Positions 47,768-60,225 of a stretch of 64,000 nucleotides of DNA are shown here, one piece after another. A program made the position numbers and the translations under genes. The stretch lies in assembly GCA_963277665.1 (NCBI GenBank), contig CAUJRU010000138.1, forward strand, positions 124,001-188,000. Direction: 5' to 3'. The DNA comes from Viscum album (Eukaryota > Streptophyta > Magnoliopsida > Santalales > Viscaceae). Numbering within the stretch: the stretch's first letter is position 1; the number at the start of each line of letters is the position of its first letter. The notes under the pieces were generated by a model that did not search any database, was not told where the DNA came from, and worked only from the letters and a program-made list of their open reading frames with translations.

Positions 47768-50700
47768 TGTAACGGCCCGACCCCAGTTACCCAGAGTCAG
47801 TGCATTATTTCGTAGCATTTCATGATCACAAAAGATCAATTCTCGAAAGACTGATTAGTTTAGTAGCATTGGAAACACTAGATACATTCATAAATGTTAC
47901 AATACATAATAAAGTGAAAAACTAATAACAAAGTCTTCATAGTCCACACTCATATCCTCTTCTAACTATCCCTGTAGGTCATTCATATAATACTTCTTCA
48001 CATCCTGGAAAATATTAAAACATTGAAAGAGGTGAGCTCAGATGCTCAGTAAGGATAACAATATTGCAGAAGCTTTCATAAATAAACATTAACATTTAAG
48101 GCAATGTATAACTAAAACAAAAGCCTTTTAAACATGAACTTTAACATAATATGGAAAAAGTAAAAGGAAATAATGCCATTTACTTACTCACATGGATATT
48201 CTACTAGTCGAATAATCACATGAAATATCAATAACCACTTTCATAATGATGGAATTCATAATTCCAGACTATCATAACCACGTAGCCAAGGCCTCGTGCC
48301 ATGACCACAAATAAGATTTTGTCAAGTCCTCATGCCAAGACACTAGTTTGTCTCATGAGACCTACTGATGCATCGAGGAGCTATAGCGGGCTCCACCCGT
48401 CACTTATTAAGTCCAATTCATTCCTAATTTGAATAGGTTTAAACATATCATAAACCATAACATAATCATATCACATAAAATATGCATAAAGGAAACATAA
48501 CATTTCCACATTTCAATCACAAGATATAAATACAACAAATTGATATAATAAAAATACTTTCAAAACCATTTTAAATACCAAAATAAAAGAAAATTAAAAC
48601 TTGATATTTATTTTTCATTTATAAAAAAGTTATGGCTTGTAGAGGAAGTCGAAACCAAAATAATGGCCATGGAGGTGGAGAAGTCATTGTCGCCGCATAC
48701 GTACGACAAGAAAAAAATTCCTTTTTGTCGTTTAGTAAAACACTTCGTATAAAAAGATTCATTTTGAATAAATGTAAATGTCAAGGGGGTTTATACACCG
48801 TATAAAGGAAAGTTGTTTATAGACCCAAATATGCCTCAATGAAAGGAGACTGAGATGAAGTCCCTCACAAGGTCATTTTTTTTATATAAAATAGATATAT
48901 TATGTGTATTCACTATATGTACACATAAAGAAGGTACAAATAAAATATAGGACATTATAATATCATGACATAATTTGAAAGTAGGAGATTAACCCAACGA
49001 ATTGAAATTGGGTTAAGAAGTTCCATTTCCTTGCGTCCTGTCTTGACTCGACCGTTCTTTAACCTCCTTAATAATAAACTTGAGTTAATTTATAATTTCT
49101 TAAGAACCTTTTTCATGTTTTTTATTCCTTTTATATAACTTATTACCATGTTATGAACATTAAGTAATTATTTATGTTAATAATGGTCGTTTGTTCGATC
49201 ATTGGTACATGAGTCAAAAATAAACTTCTTATAATTACATGTTGTTCATGTGGTGAAATATCCAATATATCCAGAATTATATTCATGATATAGATATCAT
49301 ATATCTCATATATATCCAGTATATACATACATTTATAATATTCTATAACATTTAGAGGAAAGAAATGAAATGCACAGTTCATGGAGACGGTAAGCCGTAC
49401 GTACGAATGAACACTACTTTCATTTCTATTTCGTAATTAATGAAATCATAATGATATAAAGGTATATTATAATTCCAGTATAATATCATATATAATATCA
49501 TTTACTCCATCCTTTATACATCCCACATATGGCATTAACGATTCAAATCACTTTGTGGGGGCGATAGTCCGCACTTCCTAAAATGAAAATATCGCGTTTA
49601 CCCATAATGGAAACAATAAAGGTATGACATAAATGAAAAATACAGAACCTTAAGTAAAAAAATAAACATATTATATATTATTTATAAATATGGTGTCATC
49701 TTAATGGCCATCGTTGAAGGTGTTATATGAGTGTTGAACAATCATCGTTTCGTGAGGCAGAAATTCTCCATCCATAGAAACAGTAAGTTCTTTAACCATT
49801 AGATGTAGGTGTGTGTAAGTGTAGCTAGAATAAATCTTATAAAAACATCCTATTATATTTATGATACTGTTTTTTTTACAAAAGAAATGATTAAAAAGTG
49901 TTTATGTGGTTGGATAAGAAAAATAAAACAAAATAACATAAGCGAAGACATTAACTTAAAATTGGGTAACTCTTTTGATTTGAGCCATAGGCATCCTTGG
50001 GAATAATTCTACCAAATTTGAGGCTTCTAGGAGTAATGGTGGGAATTTGAGAGAGTATTTGGGCAGAGGATGGCTGAGCCAAAAGGCTTTGAAAGTGTGA
50101 GTAAGGTGGTAGTGGTGGGGGCCTTTTATAAGTGGAGAGGAGGGGCACTCTTGGAATCTCATGAAATGTTACTTTATTAATAAATGCTTTTCAGATTCAA
50201 AAGTTCCCACAATGATATATTTCTAGGATAAGGTGATAAGAGTTCGAAATCTCCTCATCCAATAGGTTTTTGAAAAGTTTAAGCCTTAGATTTTACATTA
50301 CCCTTTCATTTTATTTAAATCTTTAATTAATGAGGTAATCACGACATCATCATGGTGTCATAAATAATTTAATTTATTTAATGTCTAAAAATTATAAAAA
50401 AATTATCATTATGTAGGAAATCTTTTTATATTTCTATTGAATATTTATAGTCAAAAATATGACTTGTATAACCCCATTTAAAAATTGTATTAGTATAACA
50501 ACTTATGTTTGTGACATTTTTATTTTAACTTTAAATAAAAGTTATTTATGTCATTTTCCTACCAATGTGGCTCCATGGGATCCCCAAGTTGACCCATGTA
50601 TTTTCTTGGTCGTCCATGACTCATCCAATAGGTTTATGAAAAGTGTCAAGGTCATTTCATATTTTTATAATATCATTTTTACCTTAAATTTCACTAATTA

Positions 50701-51490
50701 CCTTTAATCGCGATTAATTAAACTTAAAAGTTACTATTCACCAAAAATTATTTTAATCCCATTGAACAGAATTTTACTTCATAATGACAACCATGTATGT
50801 TGGATTTTTGAAAATCAAATCACCGAAGTGGTAATATTTCATTTAAATGAAAAAATCAGTTATTTAACTATCACTTAGTGGTTTCACTATTCATAAAAAA
50901 TTGAAGTTTTTCATAATAGTTCCAAAATTTTTCCCTAAGATATAATTGATATTCTAAATTCAAAAATGATGTCTATTTTGAAAAATTCCAAACATATAAG
51001 TTGAATTAATTAATTTTCTAATTAATTCCCGATGGCACAACAAATAGCGTGTTTTAAGAAAGAATATCAATCAAAAGATTGACAATTGTTTATGTCCAAT
51101 TTCAAAGTGAAATTAATTCTAATGAACACCATTGGATAAAATCATAAAAATATATTCTAATTATACTTTTAAAACACTAAATAGTATAATTTATCACTAT
51201 ATATTATTTTTATTAAAAAAGATGTTTTTAAGTATTTTTCACGATTCATAAAAAATTGGATGTTCTCCGAAAATTACAAAGAATTCAACTTAGGATAATT
51301 TTGATATTCCGAATACCAAAATGAAGTCCATTTTTCAAGATAAAATTTATAAAATTTCAAATAGTAGGTATTACTATTCATAATGGCTACTTTGATTGGT
51401 TGTGGTGTGTGTTAGAACTCGAAGTTGCGTACAACACACCCTACTGTATTATTCAAAGAGAAGTGTATCGTGGAAGCTTGGGGTGTTACA
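47768..51490 (-). repeat. 3' LTR of the Tekay-like element
   Basis: Bounded TGTAAC...GTTACA. Holds a minus-strand TATA box (50124-50130) and the palindromic word CGTACGTACG near 49388. Frames inside (49143-49382, 49956-50162, 50459-50707) are matched by similar chance frames in the other LTR and reflect shared sequence rather than genes. Confidence 0.93.
50124..50130 (-). promoter_or_regulatory. TATA box, 3' LTR copy (Tekay-like element)
   Basis: Minus-strand CTTATAAAAGGCC, the same as at 58854-58860. Confidence 0.6.
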
Positions 51491-51505
51491 TTCTCCCCTC
51501 CTTCA
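51491..51505 (-). promoter_or_regulatory. Polypurine tract of the Tekay-like element
   Basis: Minus strand GAAGGAGGGGAGAA immediately before the LTR start TGTAACACC. Confidence 0.8.
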
Positions 51506-51539
51506 AATAATTTCGTCCTCGAAATTTCATATAATATCA

Positions 51540-53029
51540 CTATATAAAAGGACTCGGGTGATTCTTCATCATATGTTCCTCGGGTTCCCATGTTGCCTCC
51601 TCCATCTTATGGTTTCTCCATAGAACTTTTACCAGATGAGTCGTCCGGTTTCTCAGCACTTGTTATTTTTTATCAAGAATCCCGACGGGCTCTTCGCAAT
51701 AAGACAGAACGTTTTCCAGTTCTAATTCATCATATGTGAGTACATGCGTTGGGTCAGGCATGTATTTTCTCAACAGTGATATGTGGAATACATCATTAAC
51801 TTTGGAGAGACTTGGCGGCATTGCCAAACGGTAAGCTACAACCCCAATTTGTTCTAAAATTTCGAAGGGTCCGATGTACCTAGGACTCAATTTAACCTTC
51901 TTACCGAAACGTATAACTCCCTTCCATGGTGATACCTTCATGAAAACATGATCTCCTGCTTGAAATTCCAAATCCTTCCTTTGATTTTCAGCATAGCTAT
52001 TCTGCCAACTTTGAGCTGCTTTGATGTGGTTTTGGATTACATTCACCTTTTCCATCGTTTCCTCCTCACGTTCTGGGCCTACAAGTTTTCTTTCACCAAC
52101 GTCATCCTAACAGGTTGGTTTGCGACATCTCTTTCCATATAACGCTTCATATGGTGCCATCTAAATACTTGAATGGAATCTATTGTTATAGGAAAATTAT
52201 ACCAGAGGTAAATATTGATCCCACATTCCTTGAAAGTCAAGTGAGAATGATCTCAACATGTCTTCTAAGGTTTGAATAGTTATTTCTGATTGTCCATCTT
52301 TTTGAGGGTGGTAAGCAGTGCTCAAACGAAGTTCGGTATCCAAGGCCTTCTGAAGTCTTTTCCAGAATCTTGATGTGAAACGAGGATCACGATCCGAGAC
52401 AATTGACAGGGGTACTCCATGAAGTCTCACAACTTCATTAATATATAGTCTTGCTAGACATTCAAGTGGTACATCTTCCCTTATAGCAAAAAAATGTGCT
52501 GAATCGTGCGACGATCAACAATGACCCATATTGCGTCATTCCTTCTAGGGGTCTTTGGTAGTCCCATGACAAAATCCATCGTAATATTATCCCATTTCCA
52601 CTCAGGTATGGGAAGAGGTTGCAATACTCCACCAGGCAGTTGCCTTCCAGCTTTCACTTATTGACAAACCATACATCTTGACACAAAATAAGAAATATCC
52701 CTCTTCATTTTGTCCCACCAAAAATGTCCCTTTAAATCTATATACATTTTGGTGCTCCCAAGGTGTATAGAGAATTTGGAACTATGAGAATCATCCAACA
52801 ATTCCCTCCTTAAATCCGGTATATCGGGAACACAAAGTCTCCTCCCAAATTTCAAAATTCCATCTTCATACACAAATTCACTCAATCGCCCATCATTCAC
52901 AGCATTAATCTTCTTTTTCAACTCTTCATCCTTGGCCTGAGAACACATTATCCTTTCTAGTAAAGATGGTTTGGAATCCATTTGAAATTTTTTTGATGTT
53001 TCACCCTCCATGGTGATTCCCATATCCAT
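51540..53029 (-). pseudogene. Integrase with chromodomain (Tekay-like element)
   Basis: Zinc finger at 53029-52658, with two His in L-L-D-D-S-H-S-S-K-F-S-I-H and C-M-V-C. After a shift, the core has the first Asp in I-T-M-D-F-V (about 52585). In the 52430-52197 frame, the second Asp is in S-D-R-D-P-R-F and the Glu in G-Q-S-E-I-T-I. All three catalytic residues are therefore kept, in different frames. The GPF domain (Y-I-G-P-F-E-I-L) and V-N-D-V-F-H-I-S follow at 52055-51663. An in-frame TAA at 51663 precedes the chromodomain (H-L-V-K-V-L-W-R-N-H, E-E-A-T-W-E-P-E-E), which ends at TAG 51540. The chromodomain guides insertion into heterochromatin in this clade. Confidence 0.87.
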
Positions 53030-53416
53030 CTATACTAGATCCATGAAAATATGATCCCTTTCCACTCTCATCATGTTCAAAACTCCATGATCTTTTCTAC
53101 TCAAAGAATCTGAATCCTTATTTGACTTCCCTGGGTGGTAGTGTATTGTGGAATCATAATCCTTGAGTAGTTCAAGCCATCGTTGTTGCCTCATGTTTAG
53201 TTCTTTTTGTGAGAAAATATATTTCAAACTCTTGTGATCGGTATATATCTCACATTTTTCACCATATAGATAATGTCTCCATATCTTCAAGGCAATGATT
53301 ACAGCAGCTAAGTCGAGATCATGAGTAGGATTGTTCTGCTCATGAATTTTCAGGTGTCGTGATCCATAGGCAATAACCCTATCATTCTGCATAAGGACAC
53401 AACAAAGCCCTTTCAT
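53030..53416 (-). pseudogene. RNase H (Tekay-like element)
   Basis: 128 open codons. It contains the later RNase H part: [34 protein letters not shown] and D-S-L-S-R. It degrades RNA in the RNA/DNA hybrid. The frame is shared with the integrase zinc finger but separated by a stop. The region up to RT (53417-53748) holds the RT thumb/connection in broken frames. Confidence 0.85.
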
Positions 53417-53748
53417 TTATGCATCACTATAAATAACGAACCCATCACTCCCTGATGGTAGATTCAATATAAGAGTGTTAAATAATCGTCTCTTCAGTTC
53501 TCAAAACATTCTTCACACTCTTTTGTCTAGAAAAATTTAACCCCTTTACGTGTGAGCTTCGTTAATGGGTTAGCCAATCAGGCAAAATTCTGGACAAAAC
53601 GTCGATAATAACCTGCCAAACCAATAAAGCTGCATACCTTAGTTATACTCGTCGGTGCTAGCCATTCTTGTATTGCCTTGGTCTTAGAAGGATCAACGAA
53701 AATTCCACCCTTAGAGACAATAAGTCCATGAAAAGAAATCTCTTAAAG

Positions 53749-54472
53749 CTAGAATTCACACTTGCTAAACTTCCAAAATAATTCATGCCTTCTAAGAGTC
53801 TTCAAGATAATGCGCAAATGATTTTCCTGATCTTCGTAAATTTTGGAGTACACCAAGATATCATCAATAAATACCACCACAAAATCATCAAGATATTCCT
53901 TGAAAACTATATTCATTAGATCCATGAATACAGATGGTGCATTTGTCAATCCAAAATTCATTACTGTAAACTCGTAATGCATGTACCTTGTTCGAAATGC
54001 TGTCTTCGGAATGTCTTCCTTCTTCACACACAACTGATGGTATCCAAATAAAAGGTCAATCATTGAAAAGTATTGATCTCCATGCAATTGGTCAAATAAA
54101 TCATCAATGCGAGGTAGGGGATACTTGTTCATTATTGATATAGCATTTATCTCCCTATAGTCAACGCACAACCTCATAGATCAATCTTTCTTATTAACAA
54201 AAAGCACAGGGGCTCCTCATGTAGAAACAATAGGGGATAATAAATCCTTTATTACTTAATTCCTCTAGTTGTTTATTTAGTTCAACTAATTCCATGGTGG
54301 GCATTCTATAAGGGGTCTTCGATATGTTCCTTGATCCATGAATTAAATCAATGGAAAACTCAACTTCTTGTTCTGGAGGATGTCCAGGTAAATCTTCCGG
54401 AAACACATCTACATATTCCCTCACAATAGGAACATCCTCTATTTGAACATTCCTTTCCTCGCCATTAGTCAT
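53749..54472 (-). pseudogene. Reverse transcriptase (Tekay-like element)
   Basis: The frame 54177-53749 (142 codons) carries [24 protein letters not shown], the first catalytic Asp in [19 protein letters not shown] and F-I-D-D-I-L-V-Y-S. The upstream frame 54472-54194 has F-P-E-D-L-P-G and Y-R-M, the usual RT entry, with one shift between them. Palm motifs are intact. Confidence 0.87.
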
Positions 54473-54594
54473 TTAATTCTCTTCCTCCCCAATAATTGAA
54501 TGTAGTTGAGCTACTGGGGGTGGATCTAAATTAGAATTAGGTGGTGACGATTCTGCTCTAAAAATAAGGTGTTCCTTATCATCATCATCAAAAA

Positions 54595-54900
54595 TCATAA
54601 CCTCCTTCTTCTTATAATAAATTTTGCATTATAGTCTGAAAGCCAATCCATACCGAGGATTATATCAAACTCAATAATAGGTATGACAATGAGATCATCA
54701 GATAAAGAACAGTTATGTGCTCTAATGGGGACTAATTCACAAAACTTTGTTGCAATAATACTTCCCTTAGGTGTTTTGACTGACAATTCTCTTGTTAAAT
54801 CAAACTGGAAATATCTAATTTTCTTAGCAAACTGAGAAGATATGAAACAATGGGATGATCTAGAATCAAATAATGCATTTTATAAACTTGAGGAAACCAT
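54595..54900 (-). pseudogene. Aspartic protease (Tekay-like element), active site altered
   Basis: The frame 54786-54595 ends in the conserved I-I-L-G-M-D-W-L-S-D-Y-N-A. Upstream at 54867-54859 the active-site triplet reads D-S-R in F-D-S-R-S-S-H-C-F instead of D-S-G, a probable GGA-to-AGA change that should abolish activity. A stop lies just upstream. This is a frame shared with the zinc knuckle. Confidence 0.8.
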
Positions 54901-55245
54901 TAAATTAGCTGCCACCACGCTTTTCGGAGCTTCAACCTCAGCAGTAGTGATAGCATAAGCTTGGCCTTGATCCCTGGGCCTCTTCTGATGTAAGTTCCCC
55001 TGACGCTTAGGAAATTCATTTGCATAATGCCCCATATCTCTACAATTATAGCATTCCACATTGACATCAACTTTCTTTCCCTTGAAATCATGAGCTTGGT
55101 GGACTTTTTCACCACACTTGTAACAGACTCCCATTCCCTTCAAGCAAGTACTGGGGTGTTTCTTTCCACATTTACTGCAGGACTGATATTTAGCTTTTCC
55201 CTTCTTCCCCTTATTTCCATTTCCAGATTGATCAGTTGATATCAT
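54880..55245 (-). pseudogene. Gag nucleocapsid with three zinc knuckles (Tekay-like element)
   Basis: Three successive knuckles bind genomic RNA: C-S-K-C-G-K-K-H-P-S-T-C, then C-Y-K-C-G-E-K-V-H-Q-A-H-D-F, and C-Y-N-C-R-D-M-G-H-Y-A-N-E-F. In the last two the final Cys is replaced by Phe. The first has the short spacing usual in Tekay-type gag. Lys-rich upstream segment (N-K-G-K-K-G-K-A-K). Confidence 0.85.
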
Positions 55246-56000
55246 CTTTTCTTGCTTTTCTTTAAAGTCATAAGACTTAGATAATTCCTTTTCCGTCTTG
55301 ATAGAACATGGGACAACATCTTCATACGACGAGAAGGTTTGTGAGACTAATGCTCTACGGAGAAATGGTTTTAACCCATCAAAGAAATGATCAATATTAC
55401 TTTTGGGTTACGTATATAATCTTCTGCATGCCTCGCTAACCTTGTAAAGTTAGTCTCATACTTTGCGAAATTCTCATCCTCCTTTTGTCTTAGACTCAGA
55501 AATTTCCTTTCCATATCTGCTCGATGGTCAGGTGGAAAGTAATTTTCTAAGAAAAGTTATTTGAATTCTCTCCATTCCATACATGATACTTCTTCATCTT
55601 TCTTTGTATTTTGAATCAATGACCACCATTGATCGACATCTCCAGTGAGGCGGTAAACTTCCATGATAACCTTCTCCCTTTCGCTACTCCCCATGGCGTG
55701 GAATATTTTCTCTATGGAGTTTATCCATTTCTCATCTACTAATGGATTTGTACCCCCATTAAATGTTGGCAGTTGTTGCCTAATGAAGAGGTCTAACATT
55801 GATCCTCCATGTTGCGGATCAGGGTGCTCCATACGAGTAAGGTAATTATTCATAACCTGAGTTAGTTGTCCCAGTATGGTAATAATTTGATCAGCACCAG
55901 TTGTATCTCCAGCTCCACAATAATTATCTTGAGCTCGAGGGAAATCCCTACATAGAGTGCGTACATTGATAGAGTTTCCATTTCATCCACTAGGTGCCAT
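55246..56000 (-). pseudogene. Gag capsid (Tekay-like element)
   Basis: ATG at 56000 begins M-A-P-S-G, then an early in-frame TGA (sixth codon). The frame continues open from 55853 to 55557, with L-P-T-F-N-G-G-T-N-P, W-I-N-S-I-E-K-I-F, Y-R-L-T-G-D-V-D-Q-W-W and M-E-W-R-E-F. Beyond the stop at 55557, words F-P-P-D-H-R and K-E-D-E-N-F-A-K-Y continue in another frame to the nucleocapsid. This is the standard capsid of chromovirus gag. Confidence 0.82.
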
Positions 56001-56488
56001 TTCTAAATAATGGCATAAACTAAATTATTTTACGAATCAAAATACATAATTCCATACTTGTAAAATACTTAACATAAATTGAACTATATATGGATATAAT
56101 CCGTAATCATAAAAAAAGTTTTCTTTGAGGAAGTATATACTCATAAACCTTCATAGTGGATTGTAAAGAAAATGAGAATTATCCTAAGTATATCCCCCAG
56201 GAGTGTCGTAACCAAGAGTGCAGCAAGGCCTGTTGTCGTGCACCAGTTCCCGTTCGAGTCTAGCTCAAAGCGGCATTTTCGGGTTTTACCCCTAGGTACA
56301 TTAGTACCAGAGCCGCCTCTACCTGCTCGTATCCAGACAAGGATGTATTGCTCGGAAAACTCAAAAAATCTCTATAATACAAAAATTCTAGGAAGTTCTT
56401 CTATTCTAATCCTTAAAGTCTATCTTCGGGCTATGTGCTCTAATCAGAGTTTATTTAAATCTAGCTTCCAAGGTTAGTACTAAACTGC
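56001..56488 (-). other. 5' untranslated leader of the Tekay-like element
   Basis: About 490 bp between primer site and gag ATG. No frame on the sense strand. The plus-strand frame at 56172-56477 is antisense and has no known motif. Confidence 0.6.
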
Positions 56489-56499
56489 CTCTAATACCA
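56489..56499 (-). promoter_or_regulatory. Primer binding site, tRNA-iMet type (Tekay-like element)
   Basis: Minus strand TGGTATTAGAG, two bases inside the 5' LTR, one mismatch from the usual plant iMet site. Confidence 0.8.
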
Positions 56500-56501
56500 A
56501 C

Positions 56502-59500
56502 TGTAACGCCCTGACCCCAGTTACCCAGAGTCGGTGAATTATTGTGTAGAATTTTCATGATCACAAAATATCAAGTCTCGAAAGACCGATTAGTTTAGTA
56601 GCCTTGGAAACACTAGATACATTCATAAATGTTACAATACATCATAAAGAAAAAAACTAATAACAAGGTCTTCATAGTCCACACTCATATCCTTTTATGA
56701 CTATCCCTGCAAGTCATTCATAAAATACTTCTTCACATCCTGGAAAATATTAAAACATTGAAAGGGGTGAGCGCATATGCTCAGCAAGGATAACAATATT
56801 TCGGAAGCTTTCATAAATAAACATTAACATTTAAGGCAATGTATAACTAAAACAAAAGCCATTTAAACTTGACCATTAGCATAATATGGAAAAAGTAAAA
56901 TGAAATAATGCCATTTAATTACTCACATGGATATTCTACTTGTCGAATAATCACATGAAATATCAATAACCACTTTCATAATGATGGAATGCATAATGCC
57001 AGACTATCATGACCACGTAGCCAAGGCCTCATGCCAAGACCACAAATAAGATTTTGTGAAGGCCTCATGCCACGACACTAGTTTGTCTCATGAGACCTAC
57101 TGATACATCGAGGAGCTATAGCGGGCTCCACCCGTCACTTATTAAGTTCAATGCATTCCTCATATGAATAGGTTTAAACATATCATAAACCATAAAATAA
57201 ACATATCACATAAAATATACATAAAGGAAACATAACATTTCCACATTTCAATGACAAGATATAAATACAACACATTGATATAATAAAAAGACTTTCAAAA
57301 CCATTTTCAATACCAAAATAAAAGAAAATTAATAATTGATATTTATTTTCCATTTAAAAAATGTTATGGCTTGTAGAAGAAGCCGAAACCCAAATAATGG
57401 CCATGGCGGCAGAGAAGTCGTTGTCGACGCATACGTACGACAAGAAAAACATTCCTTTTCATAGTATAGTAAAACAATTTGTATAAAAAGATTCATTTTG
57501 AATAAACATAAAATTCAAATGGGTTTATACACTGTGTAAAGGAAGGTTGTGTATAAAACCAAATATGCCTCAATGAAAGGAGATTGAGATGAAGTCCCTC
57601 ATAAAGATCATTTTTTTAATAAAAAAGATCTATTATGTGTATTCACTATAATTACACATAAAGAAAGTACAAATACAATATTGGACATCATAATATAATG
57701 ACATAATTTGAAAGTAGGAGATTAACCCAAAGAATGGAAATTGGGTTAAGAAGTTCCCTTACCTTGCGTCCTATCTTGACTCGACCGTTCTTTATCCTCC
57801 TGAATAATAAACTAGAGTTAATTTATAATTTCTTAAGAACCTTGTTCAAGTTTTTTATTTTTTTTATATCACTTATTACCATGTTATGAACATTATGTAA
57901 TTATTTAAGTTAATAACGGTCATTTTGTCGATCGTTGGTACTTGAGTCAAAAATAAACTTCTTATAATTACAAGTTGTTCATGTGGTAAAATATCCATTA
58001 TATCCAGAATTATATTCATGATATAGATATCATATATCTCATATATATCCAGTATATAAATGCATTTATAATATTCCAAAACGTTTAGAGGTATTAAATG
58101 AAATGCACCGTTCATGGAGACGATAAGCCGTACGTACGCATAAACGATACGTTCATTTCTATTTCATATTTAATTAAATAATAATGATATAAAGGTATAT
58201 TATAATCCAGTATAATATCATATGTAATATCATTTACTCCATCATTTATACATCCCACATATGGCATTAACGATTCAAATCACTTTGAGGGGGCGGTAGT
58301 CCGCACTTCCTAAAATGAAAATTTCGCATTTACCCATAATGGAAACAATAAAGGTATGACATAAATGAGAAATACATAACCTTAAGTAAAACATAAACAT
58401 ATTATATATTATGTATAAATAGAGTGACATCTTAATGGCCACCTTTGAAGGTGTTATATGAGTGTTGAATAATCATCGTTTCGTGAAGCAGAAATTCGCC
58501 ATCCACAGAAACATCATGTTCTTTAACCATTAGATGTAGGTGTGTGTAAGTCTAGATCGAATAAGTCTTATAAAAACATCCTAGTATATTGAGGATACTT
58601 GTCTTGTTACAAAAAATTGAATAAAAAGAGTTTAGGGGGTTGGATAAGCAAAATAAAACAAAATAACATAAGCGAAGACATTACTTTAAAATCGGGTGAC
58701 TCTTTTGATTTGAGCCAAAGGCTTCCTTGGGAAGAATTATGCCCAATGTGGGGCTTCTAGGAGTAAGGGTGGGAAGTTGGGAGAGTATATGGGCAGAGGT
58801 TGGCCGAGCCAAAAGGCTTTGAAAGTGTGAGTAAGGTGGTAGTGGTGGGGGCCTTTTATAAGTGGAGAGGAGGGGAACTCATGGAATGTCATGAAATGTT
58901 ACTTTATTAAGAAATGATTTTCTGATTCTAAAGGTCCCAAAATGATATATTTCTAGGATAAGGTGATAAGGGTTCGAAATCTCCTCATCCAATAGGTTTT
59001 TGACAAGTTTAAGCCTTATATTTTACATTATCCTTTCATTTTATTTAAATCGTTAATTAATGAGGTAATCGCGACTTCATCATGGTGTCATAAATAATTT
59101 AATTTATTTAATGTCTAAAAATTATAAAAAAATTATCATGATGTAGGAAATATTTTTATATTTCTAATGAATATTTATAGTAAAAAACATGACTTGTATA
59201 ACCCCATTTAAAAATTGTTTTAGTAAAACAACTTATGTTTGTGACATTTTTATTTTAACTTTAAATAAAAGTTATTTATGTCATTTTTCTACCAATGCGG
59301 CTCCATGGGGTCCCCAAGTTGACCCATGTATTGTCTTGGTCGGCCATGACTCATCCAATAGGTTTAGGACAAGTGTCAGGGTCATTTCATATTTTTATAA
59401 TATCATTTTTACCTTAAATTTCACTAATTACCTTTAATCGCGATTAATTAAACTTAAAATTTACTATTCACCAAAAATTATTTTCATCCCATTGAACCAC

Positions 59501-60220
59501 ATTTTACTTCCTAATGACAACCATGTATGTCGGATTTTTGAAAATCAAGTCATAGAAGTGGTAATATTTCATTTAAATGAAAAAAATCAGTTATTTAACT
59601 ACCACTTAGTGGTTTCACTATTCATCTAAAATTGATTTTTTCAGAATAGTGCCAAAATTTTACCCTAAGCTATAATTGATATTATGAATTCAAAAATGAT
59701 TTCTATATTTCAAAATTCCAAACATATAATTTTCATTTATTAATTTTCTAATTAATTACCGCTGTTACAACAAATAGCGTGTTTTAAGAAAGAATATCAA
59801 TCAAATGATTGACAATTGTTTATGGCCAATTTCAAAGTGAAATTAATTCTAATGAACACCATTGGATAAAATGGTAAAAATATATTCTAATTATACATTT
59901 AAAACACTCAATATTATAATTTTTCACTATATATTATTTTGATTAAAATAGTTGTTTTTAAGTATTTTTCACTATTCATAAAAAATTGGATGTTCTCCAA
60001 AAATTACAAAGAATTCAACATAGGATAATTTAGATATTCTGAATACAAAAATGAAGTCCATTTGGCAAGATAAAATTTATAATGTTTCAAAAAGTATGTA
60101 TTACTATTCATAACGGCTACTTTGATTGGTTGTGGTGTGTTGTAGAACTCGAAGTTGCGTACAACACATGCTACTGTATTATTTAAAGAGAAGTGTATCG
60201 TGGAAGCTTGGGGTGTTACA
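56502..60220 (-). repeat. 5' LTR of the Tekay-like element
   Basis: Direct repeat of 47768-51490 with matching termini. U3 runs from 60220 to the TATA box (about 1.36 kb). R/U5 is about 2.3 kb. Confidence 0.93.
58854..58860 (-). promoter_or_regulatory. TATA box of the 5' LTR (Tekay-like element)
   Basis: Minus-strand TATAAAA in CTTATAAAAGGCC, conserved in both LTRs. Confidence 0.65.
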
Positions 60221-60225
60221 AGTGA
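60221..60225. repeat. Right target-site duplication (AGTGA)
   Basis: Identical to 47763-47767. Confidence 0.9.

Larger units (their letters stand above)
47768..60220 (-). mobile_element. Tekay/Del-like chromovirus, 12.45 kb, full length but decayed
   Basis: Two LTRs of 3,723 and 3,719 bp (47768-51490 and 56502-60220) flank a 5-kb internal region coding on the minus strand for gag, triple zinc knuckle, protease, RT, RNase H, integrase and a C-terminal chromodomain. Perfect AGTGA duplication, iMet-type primer site and polypurine tract are present. Long LTRs with this chromodomain suit the Tekay (Del) clade. The LTRs differ at about 22 of 240 positions compared by hand. Frames are broken by several shifts and stops, so it cannot move by itself. 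Confidence 0.93.

Noticed and set aside
49143..49382. 79-codon frame conserved in both Tekay-like LTRs (also 57876-58115)
   Set aside because: Conservation is explained by LTR identity. The AT-rich Ile/Tyr-rich translation has no coding signature.
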